Shown piece by piece: positions 1-8,658 of a DNA stretch of 64,000 nt (the first letter of the stretch is position 1; each line of letters opens with the position of its first letter). Origin of the DNA: Hohaiivirga sp031546825 (GTDB taxonomy: Bacteria; Pseudomonadota; Alphaproteobacteria; Rhizobiales; Beijerinckiaceae); contig JAVBJU010000017.1 in NCBI GenBank assembly GCA_031546825.1, positions 1-64,000 on the forward strand, written 5' to 3'. Made by a program: the position numbers and the translations under genes. Below the pieces are notes generated by a model that was not told where the DNA came from, ran no database searches, and worked only from the letters and a program-made list of their open reading frames with translations.

Positions 1-1880
1 CCGCCGAGACTGACGACCTTCTTCCGGTCGGACGGCTGCGCCTCGTTTGCCGGCGCGCCGGCAAAGAGCGGCGCATAGCTCGAATACATATAGGCCGTGG
101 GCGAGGCAAACTCGGCGGCGCAGGTATCAATGCGTTTGAAGACCGGGCGCACGTTGAGCTTCTGGCGTAGCGCCCGCACTTCGGTTTCTTCGGTTTTGGC
201 TAGCACGGCGAGGCGGTTGTCGGAGAAGCCCATCGCCTTCAATTGGCGCATGGTGCCCGGGGTCTGCGGCAATCCGTGCTCTCGCACCTTTTCTTCCGTT
301 GCCACGATCAGTTGCAATTGTTCGAGGAACCAGCGGTCGATCTTGCAGGATTCATAAACCTCTTCGAGCGTGAAGCCGAGGCGGAATGCCTGACCGACCT
401 TCTGGAGGCGATCCGGCGTCGGCGTGCCGATGGCGGCTTTTATGGCGTTCTTATCATCGCCCTTGCCGAGCCCTTCGATCTCGATTTCATCGAGGCCGGA
501 AAGGCCAGTTTCCATTGAGCGCAAGGCTTTTTGCAGTGATTCCGGGAAGGTGCGGCCAATGGCCATCGCTTCACCGACCGATTTCATGGCGGTGGTCAGG
601 GTCGGCTCTGCGCCAGGGAATTTCTCGAAAGCGAAGCGTGGGATCTTGGTGACGACATAATCAATGGTCGGCTCAAACGATGCGGGGGTCGCCCCGCCGG
701 TGATGTCGTTGGCGATCTCATCCAGCGTATAGCCGACGGCCAGTTTGGCGGCGACCTTGGCGATGGGGAAGCCAGTGGCTTTTGAAGCAAGCGCCGAGGA
801 ACGCGACACGCGCGGGTTCATCTCGATGACGATCATCCGCCCGTTTTCCGGGTCGATGGCGAACTGCACATTGGAGCCGCCGGTCTCGACACCGATCTCG
901 CGCAGCACCGCCAGTGAGGCGTCGCGCATGATCTGGTATTCCTTGTCGGTCAGCGTCAGGGCCGGGGCTACTGTGATGGAATCACCGGTATGCACGCCCA
1001 TGGGGTCGATGTTCTCGATGGAGCAAACGATGATGCAGTTGTCGTTTTTATCGCGGACAACCTCCATCTCGTATTCCTTCCAGCCGAGCACGCTTTCTTC
1101 GACCAGCACCTCGTTGGTGGGCGAGGCGTCGAGGCCGCGCTCCACGATGTCGAGAAATTCTTCGCGGTTATAGGCAATACCGCCGCCGGTGCCGCCCATG
1201 GTGAAGGAAGGGCGAATGATTGCGGGCAGGCCGATGGCTGCGAGCGCCTGGAGCGCTTCGCCCATGGCGTGCTCCTGATAGCGCTTGCGGCGCTCGTTCT
1301 CGTAGTGGTTCCACATGAACTCAATGCCGCCGATGCGGCGCTTCTTGTCGCCCGGATGCAGGTCCATCGCTTCGATGGCAGCAAGTTCTGCCAGATGCGC
1401 GTCACGGTCGGCCTTCTTCAGGGCAGAGGCATTGGCCAGGCGTGATTTCGGGGTGCTGAGCCCGATCTTGGTCATGGCTTGCCGAAAGAGTTCGCGGTCC
1501 TCTGCCTTGTCGATGGCCTCGGCGGTTGCGCCGATCATCTCGACGCCAAACTTTTCCAATACGCCCATCTTCTTGAGGGAGAGGGCGCAGTTGAGCGCCG
1601 TCTGTCCACCCATGGTTGGCAGGAGTGCGTCAGGGCGCTCCTTCTCGATGATGCGTGCCACCACTTCCGGCGTAATTGGTTCCACATAGGTGGCGTCGGC
1701 CAGGTCCGGGTCGGTCATGATAGTGGCCGGGTTGGAGTTGACCAGAATGATGCGATAGCCCTCTTCTCGGAGCGCCTTGCATGCCTGAGTTCCCGAGTAG
1801 TCGAATTCGCAGGCCTGACCGATGATAATCGGGCCGGCGCCAATGATAAGGATCGAGGAAATATCGGTGCGTTTGGGCAT
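1..1880 (-). CDS. carB: Carbamoyl-phosphate synthase large subunit, 3' part beyond left edge
   Basis: The large subunit makes carbamoyl phosphate from bicarbonate, ATP and the ammonia delivered by CarA, for pyrimidine and arginine synthesis. The frame opens with ATG at 1880 (MPKRTDISSILIIGAGPI) and stays open to base 1, giving about 626 residues of a family usually near 1,080-1,160. The first ATP-grasp half is complete (GIEFMWNHYE, RPSFTMGGTGGG, EMNPRVSRSSALASKATG). The window ends within a KKVVSLGG motif that normally opens the second carbamate-kinase-like half. carA is not adjacent: it lies 2.7 kb upstream on the same strand, separated by an ATPase gene and an oppositely directed gene. The identification is firm; only the truncation limits it. 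Confidence 0.96.
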   Translation of the reverse strand, partial: MPKRTDISSILIIGAGPIIIGQACEFDYSGTQACKALREEGYRIILVNSNPATIMTDPDLADATYVEPITPEVVARIIEKERPDALLPTMGGQTALNCALSLKKMGVLEKFGVEMIGATAEAIDKAEDRELFRQAMTKIGLSTPKSRLANASALKKADRDAHLAELAAIEAMDLHPGDKKRRIGGIEFMWNHYENERRKRYQEHAMGEALQALAAIGLPAIIRPSFTMGGTGGGIAYNREEFLDIVERGLDASPTNEVLVEESVLGWKEYEMEVVRDKNDNCIIVCSIENIDPMGVHTGDSITVAPALTLTDKEYQIMRDASLAVLREIGVETGGSNVQFAIDPENGRMIVIEMNPRVSRSSALASKATGFPIAKVAAKLAVGYTLDEIANDITGGATPASFEPTIDYVVTKIPRFAFEKFPGAEPTLTTAMKSVGEAMAIGRTFPESLQKALRSMETGLSGLDEIEIEGLGKGDDKNAIKAAIGTPTPDRLQKVGQAFRLGFTLEEVYESCKIDRWFLEQLQLIVATEEKVREHGLPQTPGTMRQLKAMGFSDNRLAVLAKTEETEVRALRQKLNVRPVFKRIDTCAAEFASPTAYMYSSYAPLFAGAPANEAQPSDRKKVVSLG

Positions 1881-2083
1881 TCAGGGCCTCGGGCAGGGTT
1901 CTTTGTTCCACAACGGAGTGTCGTGGAATGAAAACTACAGACGATGGGCGGAAGAATTCCTGGCCCGCTCCGCAAAGGGCAGGGCGGCTTAAAGCGGTTT
2001 AATACACACAGGGACTGCGGATGGGAAGGGCTGTTGGCTTAAAGTAGGGGTGATTTTGCAGTGCCCACCGGAAACCGAAGGTA

Positions 2084-3271
2084 TCAATCGCCACCATCGC
2101 CGTTTTCGGAGAATTCGCCCGACAGCATCAGCCCGTCAATCCATGTTTCGCCGTCGCGCTTGATGACCGTCAATGGCTCTATTCCGGCATGTTGTGCCAA
2201 TGCCGTCGCGAGCCGCTCTGAATGGGTTACGAGCCATATCTGGGTGCGTTCGGCGGCGCGTGCAATCATTTTGGCGAGCGGCTCCATCAGGTCCGGGTGC
2301 AGGCTGGTTTCCGGCTCATTCAATGCGATGAAGGGCGGCAGGCGATAGGCATTGAGCGCGCCGGACAATGCGAGGAAATGCAATGTGCCATCGGAAAGCT
2401 CGGACGCCCCGAATATGCGCTTGGGCATATCGGGAAAAATCATGGCGAAGCTTGCTTCCATCTCAGGTTTGGGGATGAGGATTTGCGCGCCGGAAAAGGC
2501 GTCGGCCACCGCCGTATCGAGGTCAACGGTATCTTCACCGATATGGGCAAGTGTCGCAAAAACGGCGGCAAGATCTGCGCCATCAGAGGCGAGAGTGGGC
2601 GTGGTGATGGCCGGGCAGGGGCGGCGCAATGGCGAATCCCGATCGGTGCGCATTCCGTGATAGAAGCGCCATTGCTCCATGGTGCGGCGGATGAGAAAAA
2701 TATCGGGATAGCGCGCGGCGTCCTGAAGGGCACTGAGGCTGGTCTCCGATGCCAGCAGATCAACCCCGAATGATTGTTTGCGCCCTTCCTCGTCGCGGAT
2801 GAAGCCACTTGGGCCATTGCGCTCCATGAGCACGGTCTCCCGGCGTCCCGTGCGAAGCGTCAGGCGCTCGGTTTTGACCTGCGCCTCACGCGGGAAAGCC
2901 GCGCCATAGGTGATGCAATGGCCATCCAGATTGTCTTGTTTCACCAAGCCGAGTTCGAGGCTGTAGATATATTCGTGCGACCCGTAAGGCACGCCGAGCG
3001 TCACCGCGAGCTTCAGGCGCACGGGCTTGTTGGGTACGCGTTTTTCGGCCCAGAGCGCAGCCGCCATACCGCCCTCAGCGGCCACTTCGCGCGCGAGTGT
3101 TCCGGTGGCCGCCGATTGCAGCAATTGAAGTGCGCGGTAGAGATTGGTTTTGCCAACACCGTTCGCCCCGACGAAGGCGGTGAGTTGCGCAACCGGAAAG
3201 CTGATATTGCGCAGGGAGCGGAACCCTTGCGCACTGACTTCCCGAACAATGAGGGTGGATGAAGCACTCAC
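2084..3271 (-). CDS. AAA family ATPase, RecF/OLD-like (COG4637-type)
   Basis: A 395-residue P-loop ATPase of the SMC/RecF/OLD-like group. Walker A GANGVGKTN is at about residues 35-43, an ABC-type signature (ELSDGTLHFLAL) sits near residue 290, and a Walker B-like LNEPETSLHPDL is followed by a conserved THSERL near the C-terminus. There is no separate TOPRIM or nuclease domain. The GTG start at 3271 is preferred because GGAG lies a few bases upstream. It sits 203 bp upstream of carB on the same strand, so it may be cotranscribed with it, but no functional link is visible. Such ATPases are usually uncharacterised; some relatives act in DNA repair or defence, and nothing here decides between these. 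Confidence 0.8.
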   Translation of the reverse strand: MSASSTLIVREVSAQGFRSLRNISFPVAQLTAFVGANGVGKTNLYRALQLLQSAATGTLAREVAAEGGMAAALWAEKRVPNKPVRLKLAVTLGVPYGSHEYIYSLELGLVKQDNLDGHCITYGAAFPREAQVKTERLTLRTGRRETVLMERNGPSGFIRDEEGRKQSFGVDLLASETSLSALQDAARYPDIFLIRRTMEQWRFYHGMRTDRDSPLRRPCPAITTPTLASDGADLAAVFATLAHIGEDTVDLDTAVADAFSGAQILIPKPEMEASFAMIFPDMPKRIFGASELSDGTLHFLALSGALNAYRLPPFIALNEPETSLHPDLMEPLAKMIARAAERTQIWLVTHSERLATALAQHAGIEPLTVIKRDGETWIDGLMLSGEFSENGDGGD

Positions 3272-3510
3272 GATTTGTCTCCAAGGCGTTGCACTCTAAG
3301 GGCTTAAAACGCTGAGTGTAATTGATGCGCCTGGCGTGAATGTGCTCGCTTGGAATTCTTAAGGCCGCCTAAAATTCCTTTTAACGGCAATCACCTGCGA
3401 CAATCTAGGCCCTTTCTTCGAGGCCGGAACTCGGATGGAATTGTTTTCTGCGCGTGCTTTCCATGCGTCCGCGCTTCACTGGTCATATCTTCCGTCAACA
3501 GGGGGTATTC

Positions 3511-4368
3511 ATGAGAAATTTCGTTTCGATAACAGCCGCACTGGCGCTGCTCGCCACGTCGGCAACTGCTTTCGCGCAAGCCCAGGACAGCAAGAATTTG
3601 CCGGTTGGCCAGTCGGAGGCGCTTGCCACCACACCGATAAAGGAAGCTCGCCAAGCCGTGGCGGTTGACGACAAAGCTTTCTATGCCATCGATAACACCA
3701 CAATCGTCAAATACGACAAGGAAAGCGGCAAGCAAATCGCCTCATGGGAAGGCCACAAGGATGGCCCGATCCTCCATCTCGACAGCGGTGTTGTCATTGA
3801 TGGCAAGCTTTACGCCGCCCATTCCAACTATCCGAAATGGCCGATGACCAGCTCCATTGAGATATGGGATGTCGCCACGATGAAGCATGTGGGCAGCCAT
3901 AGCCTCGGCATTGACCGTGGCTCGCTGACCTGGCTCGACAGGGATGCCAAAGGTGTGTGGTGGGGTGCTTTCGCCAATTACAACCGTGTCTTCGACAAAA
4001 GCCCGATCGCCTACGGCAATAAATACAACACTCAGATTGTGCGCTTCGACGATAAATGGCGCATCGAAGAAGCCTTCGTGTTGCCCGATGCGCTCGTTGC
4101 CAAATTTGGCGATATGAGCAATTCCGGCGGCAGCTGGGGCGCCGATGGCAAGCTCTACATCACCGGCCATGACAACGCCGAGGTCTATGTGATGGATTTG
4201 CCGGAAATGGGCGCTGAAATGCGTTGGCTCGCCACCATACCCATGAAGATTGCCGGACAGGGCATTGCCTGGGACCGTAGCAAGCCGGGTATCATGTACG
4301 GCATCATTCGTGACAAGACCGGAAACAATGTCACGGTGAACAAAATCACCGCATCTGGCCTGAAATAA
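3511..4368 (+). CDS. Secreted beta-propeller-like protein of unknown function
   Basis: About 285 residues. The ATG at 3511 is chosen over upstream frames because GGGGGT precedes it and it gives a standard signal peptide (MRNFVSITAALALLATSATAFAQA, likely cleaved after AQA). The mature part has repeated short segments of the type seen in propellers (AFYAIDNTTIVKYD, KLYAAHSNYPKW, KLYITGHDNAEVYVMDLP, GIAWDRSKPGIMYGI), suggesting a four- to six-bladed fold, perhaps binding a ligand in the periplasm. No catalytic motif is recognisable. It is a single-gene unit facing carA and followed by a hairpin at 4381-4420. I do not assign a reaction. Confidence 0.7.
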   Translation: MRNFVSITAALALLATSATAFAQAQDSKNLPVGQSEALATTPIKEARQAVAVDDKAFYAIDNTTIVKYDKESGKQIASWEGHKDGPILHLDSGVVIDGKLYAAHSNYPKWPMTSSIEIWDVATMKHVGSHSLGIDRGSLTWLDRDAKGVWWGAFANYNRVFDKSPIAYGNKYNTQIVRFDDKWRIEEAFVLPDALVAKFGDMSNSGGSWGADGKLYITGHDNAEVYVMDLPEMGAEMRWLATIPMKIAGQGIAWDRSKPGIMYGIIRDKTGNNVTVNKITASGLK

Positions 4369-4380
4369 GGTAAAAATGTT

Positions 4381-4420
4381 AAAAGCGCGGCGCGGAAGTA
4401 CTTCTGCGCCGTCTGCTTTT
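4381..4420 (+). terminator. Hairpin terminator after the secreted propeller gene
   Basis: An imperfect inverted repeat begins with AAAAGC and ends with GCTTTT, with GCGC arms around a GAAGTACTTC core. It lies about a dozen bases past the 4368 stop and about 170 bp before the convergent carA 3' end, so it could serve both directions. It was identified by eye with no energy calculation. Confidence 0.5.
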
Positions 4421-4593
4421 CGGTGTCTCAAGCGATGATCAGGCTGGCATGTGCATATGTACATGCCTTTATCATTAGGAAAAGACGCGGTCGAGCTGTT
4501 CGTCCACTCTGGCCTCGGGGGACCGGAACGTGTTGGCCACGCGTTTTGAAACATGGCACAAGCGTCATTGCAACGGTGTGGTCTCTCGCATTT

Positions 4594-5820
4594 TTACGCC
4601 GGTGCGCCGGCTTTAGCCTTCTCCATCATCTCAACGAAACGATCGAACAGGTAGTGGCTGTCTTGCGGGCCGGGCGAGGCTTCCGGGTGGTGTTGCACCG
4701 AGAAGGCGGGGGCGTCGGTTAGTGCGATGCCGCAATTGCTGCCATCGAACAACGATACATGGGTTTCGGTCACATTGGCGGGCAGGGTGGCCGCGTCAAC
4801 CGCAAAGCCGTGGTTCATTGAGGTGATCTCGACCTTGCCGGTGGTGTTGTCCTTGACCGGGTGATTGGCCCCATGGTGGCCCTGGTGCATCTTGCGCGTG
4901 GTGCCGCCCACGGCGAGGCCAAGCATCTGGTGACCGAGGCAGATGCCGAAGAGCGGGATTTTTTTGGCGATCAGCGTTTTGATGACGGGAACCGCATAGG
5001 CCCCTGTCGCTGCCGGATCACCGGGGCCGTTGGAAAGGAAAACGCCATCGGGATTGAGAGCGAGGATATCTTCGGCGGAAGCGGTGGCAGGCACCACCGT
5101 CACCTTGCACCCTGCATTGGCGATGAGGCGCAGGATATTGCGCTTCACGCCGTAATCGATGGCGACGACATGATGCTTCGGGCTCTGCTGATGGCCATAG
5201 CCTTCCCCAAGCGTCCAGGTGGTTTGATCCCAGTTGAAGCGCTGGGTGCTGGTGACGCCGGGGACGAGATCAAGCCCGTTCATCGAAGGCAGGGCCGCGG
5301 CCTTGGCCTTCAGAGCCGGGATATCAAATTTGCCGTCCGGATCGTGGGCGATGATGGCATTGGGCATGCCTTTTTCGCGGATCTGGGCGGTGAGTGCGCG
5401 CGTGTCAATCCCGCCGAGGCCGACGACGTTGCGGCTTTTCAGCCAAGCATCCAGCGAGCGTGCGGCGCGCCAACTGGACGGGTCGGTGATGGCTGCCCCG
5501 ATCACGATGCCGCAGGCGCCATGGTCCGATGCTGCGTTGACGCTTTCGATATCCTCTTCATTCACGCCGACATTGCCGATATGCGGGAATGTGAAGGTGA
5601 CGATCTGGCCGCGATAGGACGGGTCGGTGAGAATTTCCTGATAGCCTGTCATGGCGGTGTTGAAACAAACCTCTCCCGCCGCTTCGCCGGCGGCTCCAAG
5701 GCCAAAACCTTCGATTAAGGTGCCGTCGGCCAGAACCAGCAATGCGGTGGCGCGGGGCTCTTCCCAGCCTGTGGCGGATGTTTGTGGGGCGTGCGAGTAT
5801 TGCGGCATGGCGGCGATCAC
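4594..5820 (-). CDS. carA: Carbamoyl-phosphate synthase small (glutaminase) subunit
   Basis: This subunit hydrolyses glutamine and passes ammonia to CarB. It has 408 residues from the GTG at 5820; an ATG four codons in (5808) is the alternative, and neither has a strong ribosome site. The N-terminal CPSase small-chain domain is typical (NTAMTGYQEILTDPSYRGQ, GIDTRALT). The class I amidotransferase domain has GICLGHQ with nucleophile Cys294 and QHHPEASPGP with His378 and Glu380. It is divergent from yqeY across a 151-bp region that must hold both promoters. In this window it is separated from carB by two unrelated genes. Confidence 0.96.
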   Translation of the reverse strand: MIAAMPQYSHAPQTSATGWEEPRATALLVLADGTLIEGFGLGAAGEAAGEVCFNTAMTGYQEILTDPSYRGQIVTFTFPHIGNVGVNEEDIESVNAASDHGACGIVIGAAITDPSSWRAARSLDAWLKSRNVVGLGGIDTRALTAQIREKGMPNAIIAHDPDGKFDIPALKAKAAALPSMNGLDLVPGVTSTQRFNWDQTTWTLGEGYGHQQSPKHHVVAIDYGVKRNILRLIANAGCKVTVVPATASAEDILALNPDGVFLSNGPGDPAATGAYAVPVIKTLIAKKIPLFGICLGHQMLGLAVGGTTRKMHQGHHGANHPVKDNTTGKVEITSMNHGFAVDAATLPANVTETHVSLFDGSNCGIALTDAPAFSVQHHPEASPGPQDSHYLFDRFVEMMEKAKAGAPA

Positions 5821-5971
5821 TCTATGAGCTTAAGGAGCAGGGGCCGGAACAGCATCGGCCAAGCGCCTTGCCGATTGCATAGCGCTCAAGAAACTGGATT
5901 TAGCGGAGATCAGCGCCCGTGGTCAACGGCTGATTAACGGGACACGACCAAAGAAGTGAGGAGATAGCGCC

Positions 5972-6421
5972 ATGCGCGAGCGTTTTATGGAAGATATGAA
6001 AGCGGCCATGAAGGCTGGTGAAAAGGACAAACTCTCCACAGTGCGTCTCATCATTGCCAAGCTCAAGGAAGTGGACATCGAAGCGCGCGGTGCGGGCAAG
6101 GAAAAGGCCGGGACTGACGAAATCATGTCCATGCTGCAGAAAATGCTGAAGCAGCGCGCTGAATCCGCCGATATCTACGAGAAGGGCGGGCGCCCTGAGC
6201 TTGCGGCGCAGGAGAAGCGTGAGGCCGAAATCATTTCCGCCTATCTCCCCGCACAAATGGATGAAGCCGCCGTGAAGGCTGCCATTTCCGCTGCCATGGC
6301 CGAGACCGGCGCAGCCAGCGTGAAGGACATGGGCAAGGTTATTGGCATACTCAAGGCCAAATATGCCGGGCAAATGGACTTTGCCAAGGCGAGCGGGCTT
6401 GTGAAAGCAATGCTGTCGTAA
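5972..6421 (+). CDS. GatB/YqeY domain protein
   Basis: A small soluble protein of 149 residues resembling the tRNA-binding tail domain of the GatB amidotransferase subunit (YqeY family). Typical features are an N-terminal MRERFMEDMKAAMKAGEKDKLSTVRLI segment (split here across helix 1 and 2), the KGGRPELAAQEKREAEIISAYLP region near residue 75, and a C-terminal MGKVIGILKAKYAGQMDF segment. GAGGAGA precedes the ATG. It lies directly upstream of dnaG and rpoD, a neighbourhood often seen in alphaproteobacteria. Its molecular function is not established; participation in tRNA-dependent amidation is only suggested by the domain. Confidence 0.85.
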   Translation: MRERFMEDMKAAMKAGEKDKLSTVRLIIAKLKEVDIEARGAGKEKAGTDEIMSMLQKMLKQRAESADIYEKGGRPELAAQEKREAEIISAYLPAQMDEAAVKAAISAAMAETGAASVKDMGKVIGILKAKYAGQMDFAKASGLVKAMLS

Positions 6422-6461
6422 TTATTTCTACCTCTCCGATGTGAATTACGGGGAGTTTTTC

Positions 6462-6486
6462 ACGGACGCCGCAACACGGCGTCCGT
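6462..6486 (+). terminator. Strong hairpin between yqeY and dnaG
   Basis: A perfect 10-bp stem (ACGGACGCCG / CGGCGTCCGT) has a 5-base loop and ends 70 bp before the dnaG start. The T tract after it is weak (ATTGCTT), so it may attenuate rather than fully stop transcription. It also argues against any dnaG start upstream of about 6490. Confidence 0.6.
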
Positions 6487-6556
6487 ATTGCTTATAGAGT
6501 TACGGATTGTGGCCGCATGCTGCGGCTGGCCCATCAGAGTTTCAGGAACCCGCGCC

Positions 6557-8443
6557 GTGCGCTTTGCCCCGTCCATATTGGAGGAAATCCGCAACCGTCT
6601 ACCGGTATCGACGGTGGTTGGACGGCGCGTGGCCCTCAAGAAAGCCGGGCGGGAATGGAAGGGGCTTTCTCCTTTCAACGCTGAGAAAACCCCCTCTTTC
6701 TACGTGAATGACCAGAAGCAGTTTTACCATTGCTTCTCTTCGGGCAAGCATGGCGACATTTTCGATTTTGTCATGGAAACCGAGGGGCTGAGTTTTCCCG
6801 AAACGGTGGAGCGGTTGGCGGCGGAGGCGGGCGTCGCGCTTCCCACGGAAACCCACGAAGAACGGGAAAGCGACGTCAAGCGTAAGACGCTTTACGAGGT
6901 TATGGAGCTTTCGGCACAATTTTTTGAAGCCAATCTTGCGGGAGCAGCGGGTGCAAAAGCCCGAGATTACCTTGATCGGCGCGGGCTCTCTGCGGACATC
7001 AGAAAGCGTTTCCGTATCGGTTACGCCTCGCCCGACCGCTATTCCCTGCGCGATCACCTGGCTGATAAAGGTGTTCCGGCGGAGATGATGGTCGAAACCG
7101 GGATGCTGGTGAGCGCCGAGGATATCAAGGTGCCCTACGACCGCTTTCGCGAACGGGTGATGTTTCCGATCTCCGACATGCGCGGCCGCATTGTTGCGTT
7201 TGGCGGGCGCACGCTGTCCGCCGATGTGCCAGCCAAATATCTCAATTCTCCGGATACCCCGCTCTTTAATAAAGGGCACCTGCTTTACAACCAACACCTT
7301 GCTCGCAACCCTGCCCATGACAAAGGCACGGTGATCGCGGTCGAAGGTTATGTCGATGTCATTTCACTGGCGGCGGTTGGCATTCACAACGCGGTTGCGC
7401 CGCTGGGCACTGCCCTCACCGAGAACCAACTCGCGTTGCTGTGGCGGATGGCGGATGAGCCGATCCTGTGTTTTGATGGCGACAAGGCCGGTCGTCGCGC
7501 CGCCTTCCGGGCGCTTGATGTTGCACTCCCACAGATATCAGCGGGGAAATCTCTGCGCTTTGCATTGTTGCCCGATGGGCAGGACCCGGATGATCTCGCG
7601 CGTTCCGGTGGGGCGGCGGCACTTGATCGTGTGATGGCCGGGGCCTTGCCGATGGTCGACATGCTATGGGCACGCGAGACAGAGGCCGCCCCCCACGACA
7701 CCCCCGAACGCCGGGCGGCGCTGCGCGCCCGCCTCCATGCGGCTCTCGCCCACATCAGCGACGAAACCCTGCGGCAGTATTATCGCGAGGACATCAATGG
7801 CCGCATCGCGTCGCTCAACCCCTATCAGCGGCAGGCGCAAAACGCCTCCTCACAATGGCAAAACCGGGGCGGACGCGGCTTTGACCGCAACGGACGTAAC
7901 CCAGCTTCCGCCGGGCGCGTGAGTGCGAGCCCGGTTCTTGCTCGGTCGCAGCTCATGGTTGGTGGCGACAAGACCTCCCCGCGGGAGAGTATGATTCTCG
8001 GCGCGTTGGTATTCCACCCCGAATTGCTTCAAACCCATGCCGAAACACTGGCCTTGCTGGAGTTTGAATCGCCGGATGCCAATGGGCTATGCGCCGTATT
8101 GCTGGATTGTGCTGCGCAAAGCGGTGGTTATCTTAGTGTGGAAGTGGTGCAGGCCCGTCTGGAGCGTGCCGGGCAGTCCGATGGGCTTGGCGCGCTGCTG
8201 GCTCGGGTGCGCCATGGCGACCGCTGGGTATTAGACCCCCACGCGGATAAAATTCGTTTGCGTGGTGCATTGAATCAGGCGCTCACCTTGCATCACCGCG
8301 AGCGCACACTACATAAGGAACTCGAACTGGCGAGACGGCTTTTCGCCGAGAATAACGACGAGGAGAGCTGGGCTCGGCTTGTCGATTTACAGAATCAACT
8401 GCACTCGGTCGAAGGCACCGAAGCGGATTCCGATAATGGATGA
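6557..8443 (+). CDS. dnaG: DNA primase with degenerate zinc ribbon
   Basis: The primase lays RNA primers at the replication fork. It has 628 residues from a GTG at 6557, chosen because the protein then begins VRFAPSILEEIRNRLPVS as other DnaG proteins do, with AGGA about 10 bases upstream; the longer frame would start beside a terminator hairpin. The N-terminal ribbon keeps the CHC2 spacing, but Ser38, Asn41 and Ser62 replace three zinc ligands and only Cys59 remains. The catalytic core and TOPRIM are intact (EGYVDVISL, CFDGDKAGRRAA), followed by a DnaB-interacting helical tail. It is in the yqeY-dnaG-rpoD order. Confidence 0.95.
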   Translation: MRFAPSILEEIRNRLPVSTVVGRRVALKKAGREWKGLSPFNAEKTPSFYVNDQKQFYHCFSSGKHGDIFDFVMETEGLSFPETVERLAAEAGVALPTETHEERESDVKRKTLYEVMELSAQFFEANLAGAAGAKARDYLDRRGLSADIRKRFRIGYASPDRYSLRDHLADKGVPAEMMVETGMLVSAEDIKVPYDRFRERVMFPISDMRGRIVAFGGRTLSADVPAKYLNSPDTPLFNKGHLLYNQHLARNPAHDKGTVIAVEGYVDVISLAAVGIHNAVAPLGTALTENQLALLWRMADEPILCFDGDKAGRRAAFRALDVALPQISAGKSLRFALLPDGQDPDDLARSGGAAALDRVMAGALPMVDMLWARETEAAPHDTPERRAALRARLHAALAHISDETLRQYYREDINGRIASLNPYQRQAQNASSQWQNRGGRGFDRNGRNPASAGRVSASPVLARSQLMVGGDKTSPRESMILGALVFHPELLQTHAETLALLEFESPDANGLCAVLLDCAAQSGGYLSVEVVQARLERAGQSDGLGALLARVRHGDRWVLDPHADKIRLRGALNQALTLHHRERTLHKELELARRLFAENNDEESWARLVDLQNQLHSVEGTEADSDNG

Positions 8444-8578
8444 ACTGGCTGGAAAAGTGGGTCTCTTTCACGGTTTGGTCAGAAAATCTGAAAAAATCGT
8501 CATAAAATGACGACGAAGTGTGCTGAATGGCTGGTCAAATGGGTTGGCGTTCGGTAGTTGAGATGACGACCGTGGTGT

Positions 8579-8600
8579 TAAAACGCGTGAAGGCGTTTTA
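8579..8600 (+). terminator. Hairpin between dnaG and rpoD
   Basis: A perfect 8-bp inverted repeat (TAAAACGC / GCGTTTTA) with a 6-base loop lies in the 215-bp dnaG-rpoD gap. It could end dnaG transcripts or sit in the rpoD leader. The AT ends give it a T-rich 3' arm but no further T run. No convincing promoter could be picked out by eye in the rest of the gap. Confidence 0.4.
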
Positions 8601-8658
8601 GCGCCCGTTCGCATTTGCCGTATTTTCAGACGGCTCGGCGCGAATAGGTTGAGGCAGC

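Noticed and set aside
4861..5718. 285-codon plus-strand frame opposite carA
   Set aside because: carA motifs are complete on the other strand; this is the complementary shadow.
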